The notes under the pieces were generated by a model that did not search any database, was not told the DNA's origin, and saw nothing but the letters and a program-made list of their open reading frames with translations. The translations under genes were made by a program, and so were the position numbers. Below, piece by piece: positions 10,213 through 21,543 of a stretch of 64,000 bases of DNA. Positions within the stretch are counted from its first letter, which is position 1; the number at the start of each line of letters is the position of its first letter. The DNA is from Alisma plantago-aquatica (lineage: Eukaryota > Streptophyta > Magnoliopsida > Alismatales > Alismataceae), in assembly GCA_963693085.1 (NCBI GenBank), contig OY856413.1:541336379-541400378 (forward strand), given 5' to 3'.

Positions 10213-13200
10213 TCAATTATATCTTACAATTGCCACTGCTTGTATGGCTTTTGCCCATTCTTCTCTTACTTCATTTAATGCTTCCATCGTATATGGAGCA
10301 TGTATATTTTTTAAGCGTTTACCTATAGTGTGGTCAGTTTTAAACACCTACAAAGAGAATGATGTATATATATAAGTAATAATATAAAAATAAGATTAAT
10401 ATATTTCATACTAACTAATGAGACTATATATAATACCTCATGTATGCTATCGATGTCCAATGCGGCATGTTTGATAATCATCTGCATAAATCGCATCACA
10501 TAGTATGCGCATGCCCAGCCATTGTCTTGTGTAGCACACTATAAATTGAAACATACAAAATAATACAACTAAGCACAATTCACATCAATGATATATACAT
10601 TGGAGTCGGGGAGTCGGGAACTTACTTGTACGTTCTCCCAATTTATTGGCTGGTTCTTTTTCCTTGGGACCTTTCCTCCAGCCTTTTTGAATGCATCTAA
10701 ACCCCTACATGTTAATATAACACAGTAAATTGCATAAGTAAATAGTAATGTAATAAAAGATGTTAACGGATATAAAAATGAAATATTTCTCACCAGAATA
10801 ATGGCATTCTCATTACGTGTCCAATTTTAGGGTTCAATGTACTCCTCGCAGGATCTAGATAATAAACAGTGAATGTCCCGGGGACAATAACTAGTAACTC
10901 CCAATGTCTACCGCTAGAGGTAAGAAGTTAACAATTAATAACTCAAAATGCAAAATAAAAATGGAATTTTCTTAAGTCCAAATTATAAATAAAGTAAACT
11001 TACTTGACATTGAATGGAGCTATTATTATCGTATTCTTTTGCTGACCAAAAATTGTAAAAGCATCTATACATTATTGTTGAACATTATCAGGGTCTTTAG
11101 CTACCAAACTAATCAATGATGGAATCAAAAATCCCAAATGATCAAATGCAAATTGTTTGCAATGATCTTCGACTAAGTAGCTGCAAAACATATAGGCGTA
11201 TGCATTAATATATAAGAAACCAGATCACCGGATCTTACACAAGGTATATGGATGTATAAACAAGATCTCACCTTATCCATGTCTCTATCATTGATGTATT
11301 CAGCCAATCATACATAAACAGCTCAATAATATCTTGTATAAATAAAGAGCTATCATATGATTGACCTACATAATCTGCATCTAAATAAATAATTATAGGG
11401 CAATGTACATTATGTGCACGTAGCCAACATGCCATTCCCCTACAAGCAGGACCTAACGGGTATGTTAGGTCAGTTGGAACCCAATCGGGTAATGCAGGAA
11501 GTGGAAGTGGAGGCCTAGGTGCTCCTGGTGTCTTCTTTTTAACCTGTACATATAATTTCAGATCAGTTGACATCATATATACACATTAACAGTCTAAATC
11601 AATGTAAATTTATCTTACAATTTCAGTCGTGTAGACGACATCTGCTTTGGGCCACAATATCACCCCGCCTTCTGCATCAGCAAGTCTATCAATATCCGGG
11701 TGGGGATATGGCAATGTAGCTTCTCTCCAATCGCGTAACACACGTATCGGGCTCACACGAACATAGCCCTATGGCATTGGAGTCCCGTGAAACATTGCCC
11801 CAGGAAGGGACGGGTAAGCCTGCGCCTCTGCAACAACGTAGTCTTGCATTCTTAAGCGGCATGGCTTCAATGCCTACAAATTTACGTAAAGAATATTATA
11901 CATATATACATATCATCTTGAAAACATAACAACTTGAAAAGACTAACTACAATGTCGTAAACAATACATACAACAGACGTGCTAGGCGATGGGTCTCCAG
12001 GATTACTCGCAGTCTGTGCATCAGGAGAAGAGTGGGTCGCCATAGGCGTATTGTAAGCCTGAGATGCCTGCCACCGCAACAATTCTTCCTTGACCTTCTC
12101 AGCAACTACATCGTTGACCTTCTTAGCAACTAAATCCTCAACTCTCTTATTCTCCTATACATGGATAAAAGAAACATTAGCTTCTTATTAATGAATTTCC
12201 TTTTCCAGTAACATTCTAAAAAAAGAATAGGTTACCTCTTCTTGAGAAAGTCACGCTCTGGGTTTGCGCTGGGATGGCCCAAAGAATGCTTTGATGCCAA
12301 CACCAATGCCGGCACCTCTAACACGTCCAGGATGCTCTGGGTTACCCAGAGCAACTGTCAATTCATCCCTTGTGCCCTGAGGGATGAACGTGCCTTGTTT
12401 CCTCTGCTCGTGCAGCTCCTGGTAATCACCATAAACAGAAATTGGTAAGTTAACACCACAAATAATCAATATTCAAACGATTTCTCTAAGAGTTGTATTT
12501 TACCATTTTTGCAGCCGCCTCAGCAGTTACATGCTTCTTTATTTCACCCTTCTTGTTTTGCCTGCCAGCTATCCAGATATCATGGCAAGGCATGGGTGTG
12601 GCAGACTCCTGAGTAGCCGCAGACTCCGCCTGTAGTCTTTGGCGAACGCTTGCATAGCCTTTTGGACCCATAGTGTGGTCATGCACATTCAGTGCACGTC
12701 TTTCTTTTTGTGCGTCACTGAGGGCCTAGTTAGTATGCACATTAATGATTTGGTTAGTAGCACTAAATGCTAATCTTGAATAGGTGAATACAATGTATAT
12801 TAATTAAATTGGGAGTGACGCCTAATACCTTGAATTCTTCATATTTTCTTGAAGCAACAAAATTGTCCCAATCTTCTTTGTCCAAGAAGTTCCATTGTTC
12901 AAGGGCTGACTTCTTCTTCTTATCACCCTCTTTTATGTATTCTCTGTTCAGATTTGTCCTATAATTCCTAAGCATCTTTCCAGCGCGTTGCATCACATTT
13001 TTACGATGCAACTTCTCATCCAATGCAAACAGATTTTGTAAAAGAGAAATGTTATTAACTAGTATCCAAAATAGAATTGCAAATAATAGAATTTGTAATC
13101 TACAAAATAGAATTGCAAATAATAATAACTCACGCATAAATCCTTCCATATCAAGACTTTTTTCCCTTGAGGAACTTTATGCCAATTATCATACTTAACA

Positions 13201-13625
13201 CCACAATGGCTCCGAGTGGTACACCCAAAATAGTTTACAAAATTATTGCGGTTCACTCCAATTGGATTTCCTCCATTATCAAACTCCACCACCAATTTGG
13301 ATCCACTACCACTTAGCGCTAATAACTTCTTCAATAGAGTGATGCCCCTTTTCTTGTTAAGTGTTTGGTGTTGCGCATCAAGTTTCTCCAGTGCTTCAGT
13401 GGGTACAGGTGCATCAACCTAAAATTTGACAAAAATAAACACACTAAATTAGCCCAATATAGAAATATAGGATATATGACATAACTAGAAGATAATGAAT
13501 TTTGTAGAAATACAGGATATGTTTTTATAACTTACATTAGTATCCTCGCCATGCTCGTCATGGACAGCATGCTCATCATGGACTTCATGCTCATCATGGA
13601 CATCATGCTCATCATGGTCAGCCAT
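10213..13625 (-). pseudogene. CACTA second gene: transposase-24-like plus Ulp1-like protease
   Basis: Multi-exon gene read leftwards from an ATG at 13623-13625 to TGA at 10213-10215. The first exon encodes an acidic-His repeat (DEHDVHDEHEVHDEH). Later exons (about 13149-13430, 12780-13080, 12486-12720, 12251-12440) carry stretches typical of the second CACTA protein, such as NNFVNYFGCTTRSHCG, GKMLRNYRTNLNREY and GDYQELHEQRKQGTF. The 3' exons have the C48/Ulp1 protease layout: His in RHWELLVIVPGT (near 10900), Asp in YYLDP (near 10860), Gln in CATQDNGW and Cys in GWACAYYVMRFM (near 10505-10545). GT and AG borders are visible, for example a donor after ETWIR at about 11272. TAG near 11772 and TAA near 11070 interrupt it. 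Exon borders are approximate. Confidence 0.8.
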
Positions 13626-13782
13626 CTAAAAATGTCATTTAAAAGGCAAACATTTAGCATTTGTATTAACTAGAAAAAGGCAGACATTTAGCATTTGTAT
13701 TAACTAGAAAAAGGCAAACATTTAGCATTTGTATTAACTAGAAAAAGGCAAACATTTAGCATTTGTATTAACATACATGTCT
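13626..13782. repeat. 34-bp tandem repeat between the two CACTA genes
   Basis: Bases 13644-13772 hold almost four copies of a 34-bp unit beginning AGGCAAACATTTAGC, nearly identical. It fills most of the gap between the start codon of the second gene and the stop of the transposase gene. It may be the promoter region of the second gene, but no clear TATA box was seen. Confidence 0.8.
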
Positions 13783-16700
13783 CTAAAATTGTGATCTTTT
13801 ATCAATTAACAATCCTTCATTGTGATCTCCGCGCACATATAAGTCATCATTAGCTTCAATATTTTGTGGAGTGGGCAACCCAACTGAGAATGGACTGGAG
13901 TCATCATACTTATCATAGTACTCTTCTTCATCTATAGGATCTTCAATGAACTGTCTTTTACCATGAAGAACAACCGACCATTTATCATTCGCAGGATCAT
14001 CGATATAGAATATCTGTTTCGCCTGTGATGCCAATATGAATGGTTCACCCTTCTCGCCAATCTTTTCAAAGTTCACCAAAGTGAAACCCAATTCATCCAC
14101 TATAACTCCTTTGGTGTTATCAACCCAATTACATTTAAAGAGCGGAATTTTGAAATCTATGTAGTCAAACTCCCAAATGTCCTCAATGACACCGTAATAT
14201 GACATTTTAGCTTCACGTGGACTCTTATCCTTTGCACTTGCAAAGTACATAGTCGACGCTTGAAGAGTGACCCCACTATTTTGGATGACACTCTTATCAT
14301 CTTGGCGCTTTGTGTAATATGTGAATCCATTAATGTCAAACCCTTCATAATACATAACATTCGGTTTTGGTTTAAAGGCGAGGCATTTGATAGTTTCTGT
14401 AATATCATTTGGTGTTTGAGATAGTTGATGTAAGACTTCATCTTCAAACCACTTAGTAAAAGTCTTATTATGCTCTTTAGCAAGCCACATTGAACTTGCT
14501 CGAGGATGTTGTCTCTTTATGAAATTGGTATGTTCCTCGATATAAACACTCACTTCGTCCATATTGTGTAAAATATACACGTGAGCTTGTTCCAACTGCT
14601 CACGGCTGATTACTTTCACCCGTGATCCCAAAATTCCTTTGCCCTCCTCAATATTCTTGTCATTATCAGGAGTGTCATTACCACTGAGAAAGTCATTGCA
14701 AAAATCCATAACCTCTCTCGCCACATAACCTTCAATAATACTCCCTTCAGGCCGATAACGGTTTCGAACATCACCTTTAAAAATGCTCATGTATCGTTCA
14801 AAGGGATACATCCAATGCAAGAAAACTGGTCCCAACATTTTCACTTCCCTAGTCAAGTGGACAACAAGATGTACCATGATATCAAAGAACGAAGGAGGGA
14901 AATACATCTCAAGCTGACATAGGGTAACAACCACTTCTCTTTGCAAATTATCGAGAGTATCAGGGTCAATAACTTTGCTGCATAGACTGTTGAAAAAGAA
15001 ACAAAGTCTGGTAATTGCAAACCTTACATGCTTCGGCAATATAGATCGAATTGCCACGGGCAATATTTGTTGCATTAGAGTGTGACAATCATGAGATTTA
15101 AGACCTATCAACTTCAGATCTTTCATTGATACCAATCTATGGATGTTGGATGAGTAACCATGTGGCACCTTAACATTTACCAAGCATTCACAAAAAGTTT
15201 TCTTCTCCTTTCTAGACAATGTGTAACAAGCGGGAGGTAAGTATGTTCTTTTATTACCCATTTCACGTAATTCTGTTAATTCTGACCTTATTCCCATTTC
15301 ACGTAGGTCCAGTCTGGATTTTATCCCATCTTTAGTCTTACCTGGTATATTTAATAGAGTACCAATGATGCTATCACAGACATTTTTCTCAACGTGCATT
15401 ACATCGATACAATGCCTGACTGTCAAAGAACTCCAATAAGGAAGATTTCAAAATATTGACTTCTTCTTGAATGAAGAATTGTCACTCCGTGTGGCCATAC
15501 TACATTGTGATTTCTTACCAAATTCATTGACAATGTCTTTTACTCTTTCATAAACAACATCCCCTGGTATAGGTTTAGGTGCACTCTGTTCATCATTCCA
15601 TCCATTGAATGCTTTGCGCTTCCTACGATACGGATGGAATTTTGAAAGAAACCTTCGATGACCAAGATATACAGTCTTTCCGCCATGTTTTAGTCTTATT
15701 GAATCAGTGTTTTCTTCACATATAGGACACGCTTTAGCTCCTTTGACACTATATCCAGACAAATTCCCATATGCTGGAAAGTCATTAATAGTGCAAAACA
15801 ACATAGCGTGCAAACGAAATGTCTCTCTTGCTGAAGCATCATAGGTCATCACACCTTCAGCCCAAAGTTTCTTTAAGTCATCAATCAAAGGTTCAAGATA
15901 AACATCGATATCATTTTCGGGTTGATTAGGGCCCGATATCAACAATGACAACATAACGTACTTATTTTTCATACACATCCAGGGAGGAAGATTGTATATA
16001 ACAAGCATGACTGGCCAAGTGCTATGTTGGCTGCTCAATGTCCCGTACGGATTCATCCCATCTGTACAAAGCCCAAGTCTTAGATTCCTATCTTCTTCAC
16101 CAAATTTAGGGTACAATAGATCAATCTTCTTCCACTGTGGGGAATCAGACGTGTGTCGTAGGATCCCATCATTAATTTTCTTAACATCTGCATGCCACCT
16201 CAAATTCTTCACATCTTTCGGATTTGCAAACAAGCGTTGAAACCGTGATATTATAGGTAGATACCACAACACCTTGGCAGGAGAACCAGTTTTGGACTCC
16301 CCCGAAGTCGTCAATTTATACCGTGACACACCACATTTTGGACAATCTTTCAAATCTACATAGTCCTTTTGAAATAATACACAATCATTCGGGCATGCGT
16401 GTATCTTCTTGGCCTCCATTCCCATTGGGCACAACATTTTATTTACCTGGTATGTTGAGATTGGAAGCTCGTTTCCTTCAGGAAGCATTTCTTTCAACAA
16501 AGTCAACAATGAAGTGAAGCTTTTGTCGCTCCATCTATTGTTAGCTTTCAACTTATACAATCTCAACACAGCGCTAAGCTTCGTAAACTTAGCACAGCCT
16601 GTGTATAACGGTATCTCAGCATCATGCACAATGTTTGTAAAGATAGGAGGTGGATCGGTGTGCTCTACCCTACAACTATCCAGCATCGCATCAACGATGT

Positions 16701-17031
16701 CTGCTGGAACTGGTTCGTTCACATTTACGTCATCGGAGGCAATTTCTTCTTCCACCCAAGCACTGCTATCGACATCTACTGGTTTCGATTTTGAAATCTC
16801 TCCATGCCAGTGCCATTATGTATAGCCTTGTACAATCCCGTTGCACATGACATGACTTTTGATTTCCTCACCAGTGTTGACTTTCAAGTTGTTACCGCAA
16901 TGCCTACATGGATAGTAGAACCTATCTGTAGGTTTTTTCCTATGTTCCTCGGCAAATCTAATAAACTGATCAAGACCAGATATAAACTCTGGGGTGCAAC
17001 GATTACGAATGGAAATCCATGATCTATCCAT
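13783..17031 (-). pseudogene. TNP2-type CACTA transposase
   Basis: Transposase of the En/Spm superfamily, which cuts the CACTA ends. One frame of about 1083 codons from ATG 17029-17031. Residues 1-70 form the transposase-associated domain (FYYPCRHCGNN, then SHVMCNGIVQGYT). The TNP2 core follows, with zinc-binding CPKCG, then LGLCTDGMNPYG, PPWMCMKNKY and PENDIDVYLEPL, holding the expected acidic residues, and DVMHVEKNVCDSIIGTLLN. DUF4218 (FFDIMVHLVVHL, FERYMSIFKG) and DUF4216 (YYGVIEDIWEFDY) regions follow. Two in-frame stops break it: TAA at 16816 after GYT, and TGA at 15448 where related proteins often have Trp before the LPYW motif. No frameshift was found. An upstream leader exon is inferred from splice signals. 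Confidence 0.92.
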
Positions 17032-17090
17032 TCTATGATCAGAGAAAACAAGTATATATTAGGAAACAAGTATATATTAGGAAAAGATTA

Positions 17091-17152
17091 GGCAGCATTT
17101 CCCCGTTGTTCTCTAAGTACATATGTACTTAGAGAACAAACGGGGAAATGCC
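17091..17152. repeat. 62-bp near-perfect palindrome
   Basis: Arms GCATTTCCCCG...TACAT and ATGTA...CGGGGAAATGC with a single-base indel and no spacer, centred on ACATATGT at about 17121. The same core is found at 17274-17330 and 17723-17779, where it is the centre of longer inverted repeats. Confidence 0.9.
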
Positions 17153-17209
17153 AACAAACACATTTGATGTCATTCTTATATATAATAAATGTGTACCACC
17201 TATCCCATC

Positions 17210-17399
17210 CTTGAACACCTAATCTCACTAGTAAGTGTATAATGTGTATTGGGTTTTCAAGAAAATTTCGGCAGCATTTCCCCGCTGTTCTCTAAGTACA
17301 TATGTACTTAGAGAACAAACGGGGAAATGCTACCAAAATTTTCTCGAAAACCCAATACACATTATACACTTACATCCTAAGTGAGATTAGGTGTTCAAG
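17210..17399. repeat. 190-bp inverted repeat, copy 1
   Basis: Arms of about 92 and 98 bp run from CTTGAACACCTAATCTCACT to its reverse complement, meeting at 17301-17302 without spacer. Only a 6-base bulge and about five mismatches interrupt the pairing. Transcribed from either strand it would fold into a long hairpin. Confidence 0.92.
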
Positions 17400-17658
17400 A
17401 ACAGTCCCAAACTAGGGACTATCCAAGATTTACTCCTAATGAGTCAATCTTGGACGGGTTTCTAGGCCAACAAACACAATAATAGATATCTACAATGAAG
17501 CCAGACTCCATACAAATAATATATAATTTAGTGATTGTTCATTCTAATTTATACCAATGTACAAGTAATATAAAAAACAATGATTGTTCACATTCTAGGC
17601 CAACAAAGACATGTGATGTCATTCTTATATATAATAAATGTGTACCACCTATCCCATC

Positions 17659-17848
17659 CTTGAACACCTAATCTCACTAGTAAGTGTATAATGTGTATTG
17701 GGTTTTCAAGAAAATTTCGGCAGCATTTCCCCGCTGTTCTCTAAGTACATATGTACTTAGAGAACAAACGGGGAAATGCTACCAAAATTTTCTCAAAAAC
17801 CCAATACACATTATACACTTACATCCTAAGTGAGATTAGGTGTTCAAG
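17659..17848. repeat. 190-bp inverted repeat, copy 2
   Basis: The same structure as 17210-17399, exactly 449 bp to the right and almost identical, differing by isolated substitutions such as CTCGAAAA against CTCAAAAA in the right arm. Confidence 0.92.
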
Positions 17849-18623
17849 AACAGTCCCAAACCGGGGACTATCCAAGATTTACTCCTAATGAGTCAATCTT
17901 GGACGGGTTTCTAGGCCAACAAACACAATAATAGATATCTACAATGAAGCCGGACTCCATACAAATAGTATATAATTTAGTGATTGTTCATTCTAATTTA
18001 TACCAATGTACAAGTAATATAAAGAACAATGATTGTTGACTTTCTAGGCCAACAAACACATGTGATGTCATTCTTATATAATAAATGTGTACCACCTATA
18101 ACAAACACATTGTCCAACATTAGGTTCAACACTTGAAACATACATTCATTTTCAACATAAAAAATTTGTATCATTAGGGTCCAACATGTGGATTATATGG
18201 GACATACACATCAAGGTGGTCATAAGGGAGGATATTTCCTTATTTATGAGTAAGCGATATAAGATTAAGATCCATATAAAAATTAGGGCAGAAGTAAGAA
18301 ATAAATCTTCTTTAGGATACAATAGACCCTTATGGATGTATTTAGGGTCATAGGTACCATCATAGAACAAAAGGGGTACACTCTAGGATTTAAGATCACA
18401 CTACATCATGTATTTTATACAAAATTACATGTATGTGTATATAAAAAATATATTTATAAGGAACTTCTATACATATCTAATCAACAAATCAGTAATTAAC
18501 TAAGTATTCATCAATACTTACTATTAATCAGTATCTCTAATCATTAAAATTGGCAAGCAGATCAGTAATTGTAAATAACAAACTATGAATTGTTGAATAA
18601 AAGTAATCACTAAAGTAATACTA

Positions 18624-18819
18624 ACCAGTAGTACCAATCATTAATCACTGAAAGCAGCAAGGAAATCAGTAACACTAATCATGCATTACTAGTATATAAG
18701 GAAACCAGTAGTACCAATCATTAATCACTGAAAGCAGCAAGGAAATCAGTAAAACTAATCATGCATTACTAGTATATAAGGAAACCAGTAGTACCAATCA
18801 TTAATCACTGAAAGCAGCT
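18624..18819. repeat. 80-bp tandem repeat
   Basis: Units starting ACCAGTAGTACCAATC at 18624, 18704 and 18784, with about 2.4 copies nearly identical. It ends 7 bp before the predicted donor site of the TNP2 leader intron. Confidence 0.85.
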
Positions 18820-18826
18820 TACATAC

Positions 18827-19208
18827 CTTTTCCAGCAGTGGTGGTCAAAGCAGGAAGAAGGGGGTGGCGCCGGGCGTGAGCAGGAAGAAAGGAGCTAGGG
18901 CGGCGGTGGGCAGGCAGGTGGGCACCAGGCGTGGTGGCGCCGCCGGTTCTCAGGTGTGGCGGCGCCGCCGGTTCTCAGGCGTGGCGGCGGCGCAGGCGGT
19001 TGGAGCAGCAGGGCGGGCAGCAGGGGCGGCAGAGAAGAAACGCGCCGGAGAGGGGCGCCGGAGAGGGGACGCCGGAGATGGGGCGCCGGAGAGAAGCACC
19101 GGAGAAAAACTAGCAGCAGCAGTAGAGAAATCGCCGGAGAAATCGCCGCAACAGGGAAATAGGGTAGCAATGAAACAGAAGAAAGGGGAAGAGTCGAGCG
19201 ATCGCGGG
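18827..19208 (-). other. GC-rich leader exon of TNP2 gene (predicted)
   Basis: GC-rich stretch with repeated CGCCGGAGA units (CTCCGGCG on the minus strand), ending at a good donor site. A TTATAA sequence lies at 19209-19214 just upstream on the minus strand. Long arginine- and alanine-rich frames exist on both strands but look like a product of composition. It could be a captured host gene exon or simply the CpG-rich first exon of the transposase gene. Confidence 0.45.
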
Positions 19209-19214
19209 TTATAA

Positions 19215-19667
19215 GTTCCCAAATAGCGTCGGTTGTTTACAACAACCGACGCCTAAACAGCTTTAGCGTCGGTTGTTTGCAACAACCGACGTCCAATTGG
19301 ACGATATTTTCATGAAAATGTTTGGCGGGAACCACCTTCAGCATTCGTTATACAAGGATAACCGACGCTGAAAGTGACATTTTCGGCGCAAATTTTCATC
19401 GCACATAGGCGTCGGTTTTCTAGGTATATAACCGACGCTGACAATGACACTATTTTTTTTATCGAAAAATGGATTTCCCGGGCGACTTTAAGCGTCGATT
19501 TTTTATAAACAACCGACGCTTAATACAAAGCGGTACCCGTGTCTGGCTGGTCTTTGAATATAGACGTCGGTTTGCTTAAACAACCGACGCCTTATATGAT
19601 AGGCGTCAGTTTTCCTTAATAACTGACGCCTAGAAAAGCGACACTGAATGCTATTTCTGTAGTAGTG
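19215..19667. repeat. CACTA right subterminal repeats and terminus
   Basis: Seven inverted pairs of AGCGTCGGTT/AACCGACGCT units (for example 19226-19253, 19265-19292, 19409-19440, 19561-19590 and 19598-19630), then the terminal inverted repeat ending TTTCTGTAGTAGTG. The motif is the same as at the left end, as expected for the two ends of one En/Spm-type element. Confidence 0.85.
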
Positions 19668-19670
19668 AAT

Positions 19671-20688
19671 GTGTGCTACCATCAAGGTCATACCTTATGG
19701 TTCACATGGAAGTCATTTAGGATGTAATGGTTTTAAACCATAACTCAAGATTTGGTTCCTCATATTCATCTTGATAGTTGACTCATCACATGAACAACTC
19801 ATCACATAGATAATTGAGGTGTATCTGTTAAAGATATAAGAACTCACAACCCTTGTGATTCTTAATTTCTTTTATTAGTGTGGGGCATTCATTTTATTAA
19901 GAAGAATTCAGTTATTTGATAATCATTCTCTAACTCCTTAGAGTATGATTCCTTCTTGATTCAGACATCACCATGCCTTAATCATGAGTTCACTATGATA
20001 CACTATCATAATCACTCATAAGGTTTTCAAACATTTGGTCCAAGTATTTCATTCATTGATCTCATCAAGAATTAATACTTTACCAAATTTGTACTTCATT
20101 TATGATAATCTTGAACATTTCAAGACATTCATATTGGTATTTCTCTAAACACCATTTGAAGTATTAACATTTATTCCAATAGGTATGTAAATACATCACA
20201 TGTATTATACCTAATAGGATAATCACTCTTCCACTACTTTAGTGATGATTGATTAATCATGTCCAAGATATTCATGTCCCTTACTGGTTCTCTAACCAAA
20301 AGAGTCTAGTTTTATCCATCACATGGAAACTAGAAATGAATTTCTCATGATTAATGCTAATTTAAATTGTTTGAGTTATCTATAACTTTTAGGTATCGTC
20401 TTCTCTTATGCATATCAAATATCACAAGATAAATAAGGCATTGCCACAAAGAAACATCTCTTTATTAATTGCTATCATTGTCATACAATATGCAAAAATA
20501 AAGTGTTTCTATCTATTGGCAAGTATGAAATAGCAGTTCATAACTGTATTACATGCCTTATTGTCTGAAAATAAACTAAAGTATTCCTATCTATAAAGGC
20601 AACACTTGCCCCAAGTAAGAATTCTTTACACTTTACATCTTGATATCATATATCTCAAAAGTGTTACAGCTGTACTTTCATGACACCT
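19671..20688 (-). other. Copia internal region, non-coding part next to gag
   Basis: Continuation of 8089-9425 after the CACTA element. AT-rich, with no frame above about 60 codons. It directly follows the gag stop, where an autonomous copia element would have protease and integrase. The matching part of the relative lies around 63520-64000. Confidence 0.75.
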
Positions 20689-21543
20689 TTAAGTAGAGGT
20701 TTCAGTCGCCTCCTTCTTCTTTTGTTCTTCCAGGTAGAGAGGACAATTCCTTTTCCAATGTCCTGGCTTTTGACAATGGTGGCAATTTCCTTTCTTTGTC
20801 ACGCCTCCCTTGGCCTTGAGAGTTGAAGATGGCTTGGACTCCTGGCTAGCTTCAGAACCTTTCTTAGCTTTGCCCTTGCCCTTGCGCTTGGACTTGCCTT
20901 TCTTGCTCGTGATCACCATCACGGACTTAGGCTTGTCCTTCTTCATCTGTAACTCAGCTGTCCTCAACATGCCCAACAACTCTGACAGTGGCCTATCAAA
21001 GTTGTTCATGTTGTAGTTCATCACAAACTGACTGTAAGATTCTGGCAACGATTGTAGTATCACGTCAGTAGCCAACTCTTAGCTCAGTGGAAATCCCAAT
21101 CTCTGCAGGTTCTCCACATACCCAATCATCTTAAGTGTGTGAGGACCAACTGGATCTCCTTCTGTCATGACGCACTTGAACAGCGCCCTAGAAACATTGT
21201 ATCTCTCTTGCCGTGCCTGATCTTCATACATGTTCCTGAGATGCAGAATCACCTCTATGACACCCATGTTCTCATGTTGCCTCTGCAACTCATGGTTCAT
21301 TGAACATAGCATCAAGCACTTTGCATCAATGGCATCATCAGAATGCTTCTTGTAAGTATCCCTTTCTGTCCTTGGTTCATTAGGAGCGGGTTCCTCTGGA
21401 ATTGGAGTATCCAGGACATAGAGCTTACGCTCTTGAGTGAGAACAATTCTCAATGTCCGATACCAGTCGTGGAAGTTTGTCCCATTTAGCTTGTCCTTGT
21501 CAAGGACTGATCACAAAGAAAAGTTGTTGTTGTTTGTTGCCAT
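20689..21543 (-). pseudogene. Copia-type gag with zinc knuckle
   Basis: Gag of a plant copia-type element, read leftwards from ATG 21541-21543 (MATNNNNFSL). Two stops break one continuous frame of about 285 codons: TGA at 21511 and TAA at 21079. The copia gag region is recognisable by RTLRIVLTQERKLYVLD, ALFKCVMTEGDP and LATDVILQSLPESY. A lysine-rich stretch precedes an intact CCHC knuckle (CHHCQKPGHWKRNC). It ends with TAA at 20689 instead of running on into protease. Both premature stops can be explained by single C-to-T changes (CGA to TGA, CAA to TAA); the original codons are inferred from the family. Confidence 0.9.

Larger units (their letters stand above)
17153..18110. repeat. 449-bp tandem duplication carrying the hairpins
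   Basis: A block of 449 bp (about 17153-17601) is repeated at 17602-18050, followed by about 60 bp of a third copy. Each full copy contains one 190-bp inverted repeat and the single-copy stretch around GATATCTACAATGAAG. High identity between copies indicates a recent duplication, later than the origin of the inverted repeat. Confidence 0.85.
17033..18826 (-). other. Predicted 5'-leader intron of TNP2 gene
   Basis: On the minus strand a donor AAAG|GTATGT at 18826 and an acceptor CATAG at 17033, two bases before the ATG, enclose 1794 bp without coding potential. The interval holds the long inverted repeats and tandem repeats listed separately; 18111-18623 is AT-rich with nothing recognisable. 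The intron is inferred from splice signals and position only. Confidence 0.55.
9426..19667 (-). mobile_element. CACTA (En/Spm) DNA transposon, nested in copia
   Basis: A 10,242-bp element with terminal inverted repeats CACTACTACAGAAA, extended to about 20 bp with one mismatch (9426-9446 and 19647-19667), and a 3-bp target duplication AAT (9423-9425, 19668-19670). Subterminal regions are packed with GGCGTCGGTT/AACCGACGCC units. It carries two genes on the minus strand: a TNP2 transposase (13783-17031, with a leader exon near 18827-19208) and a second gene with a transposase-24-like N-terminal half and a Ulp1-like C-terminus (10213-13625). Both genes have premature stops. It could still be mobile if transposase came from elsewhere, since both ends look intact. 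Confidence 0.95.

Noticed and set aside
18864..19222. Overlapping Arg/Ala/Gly-rich frames of 60-116 codons on both strands
   Set aside because: Frames on five readings at once are a composition effect of the GC-rich block; better explained as a leader exon.
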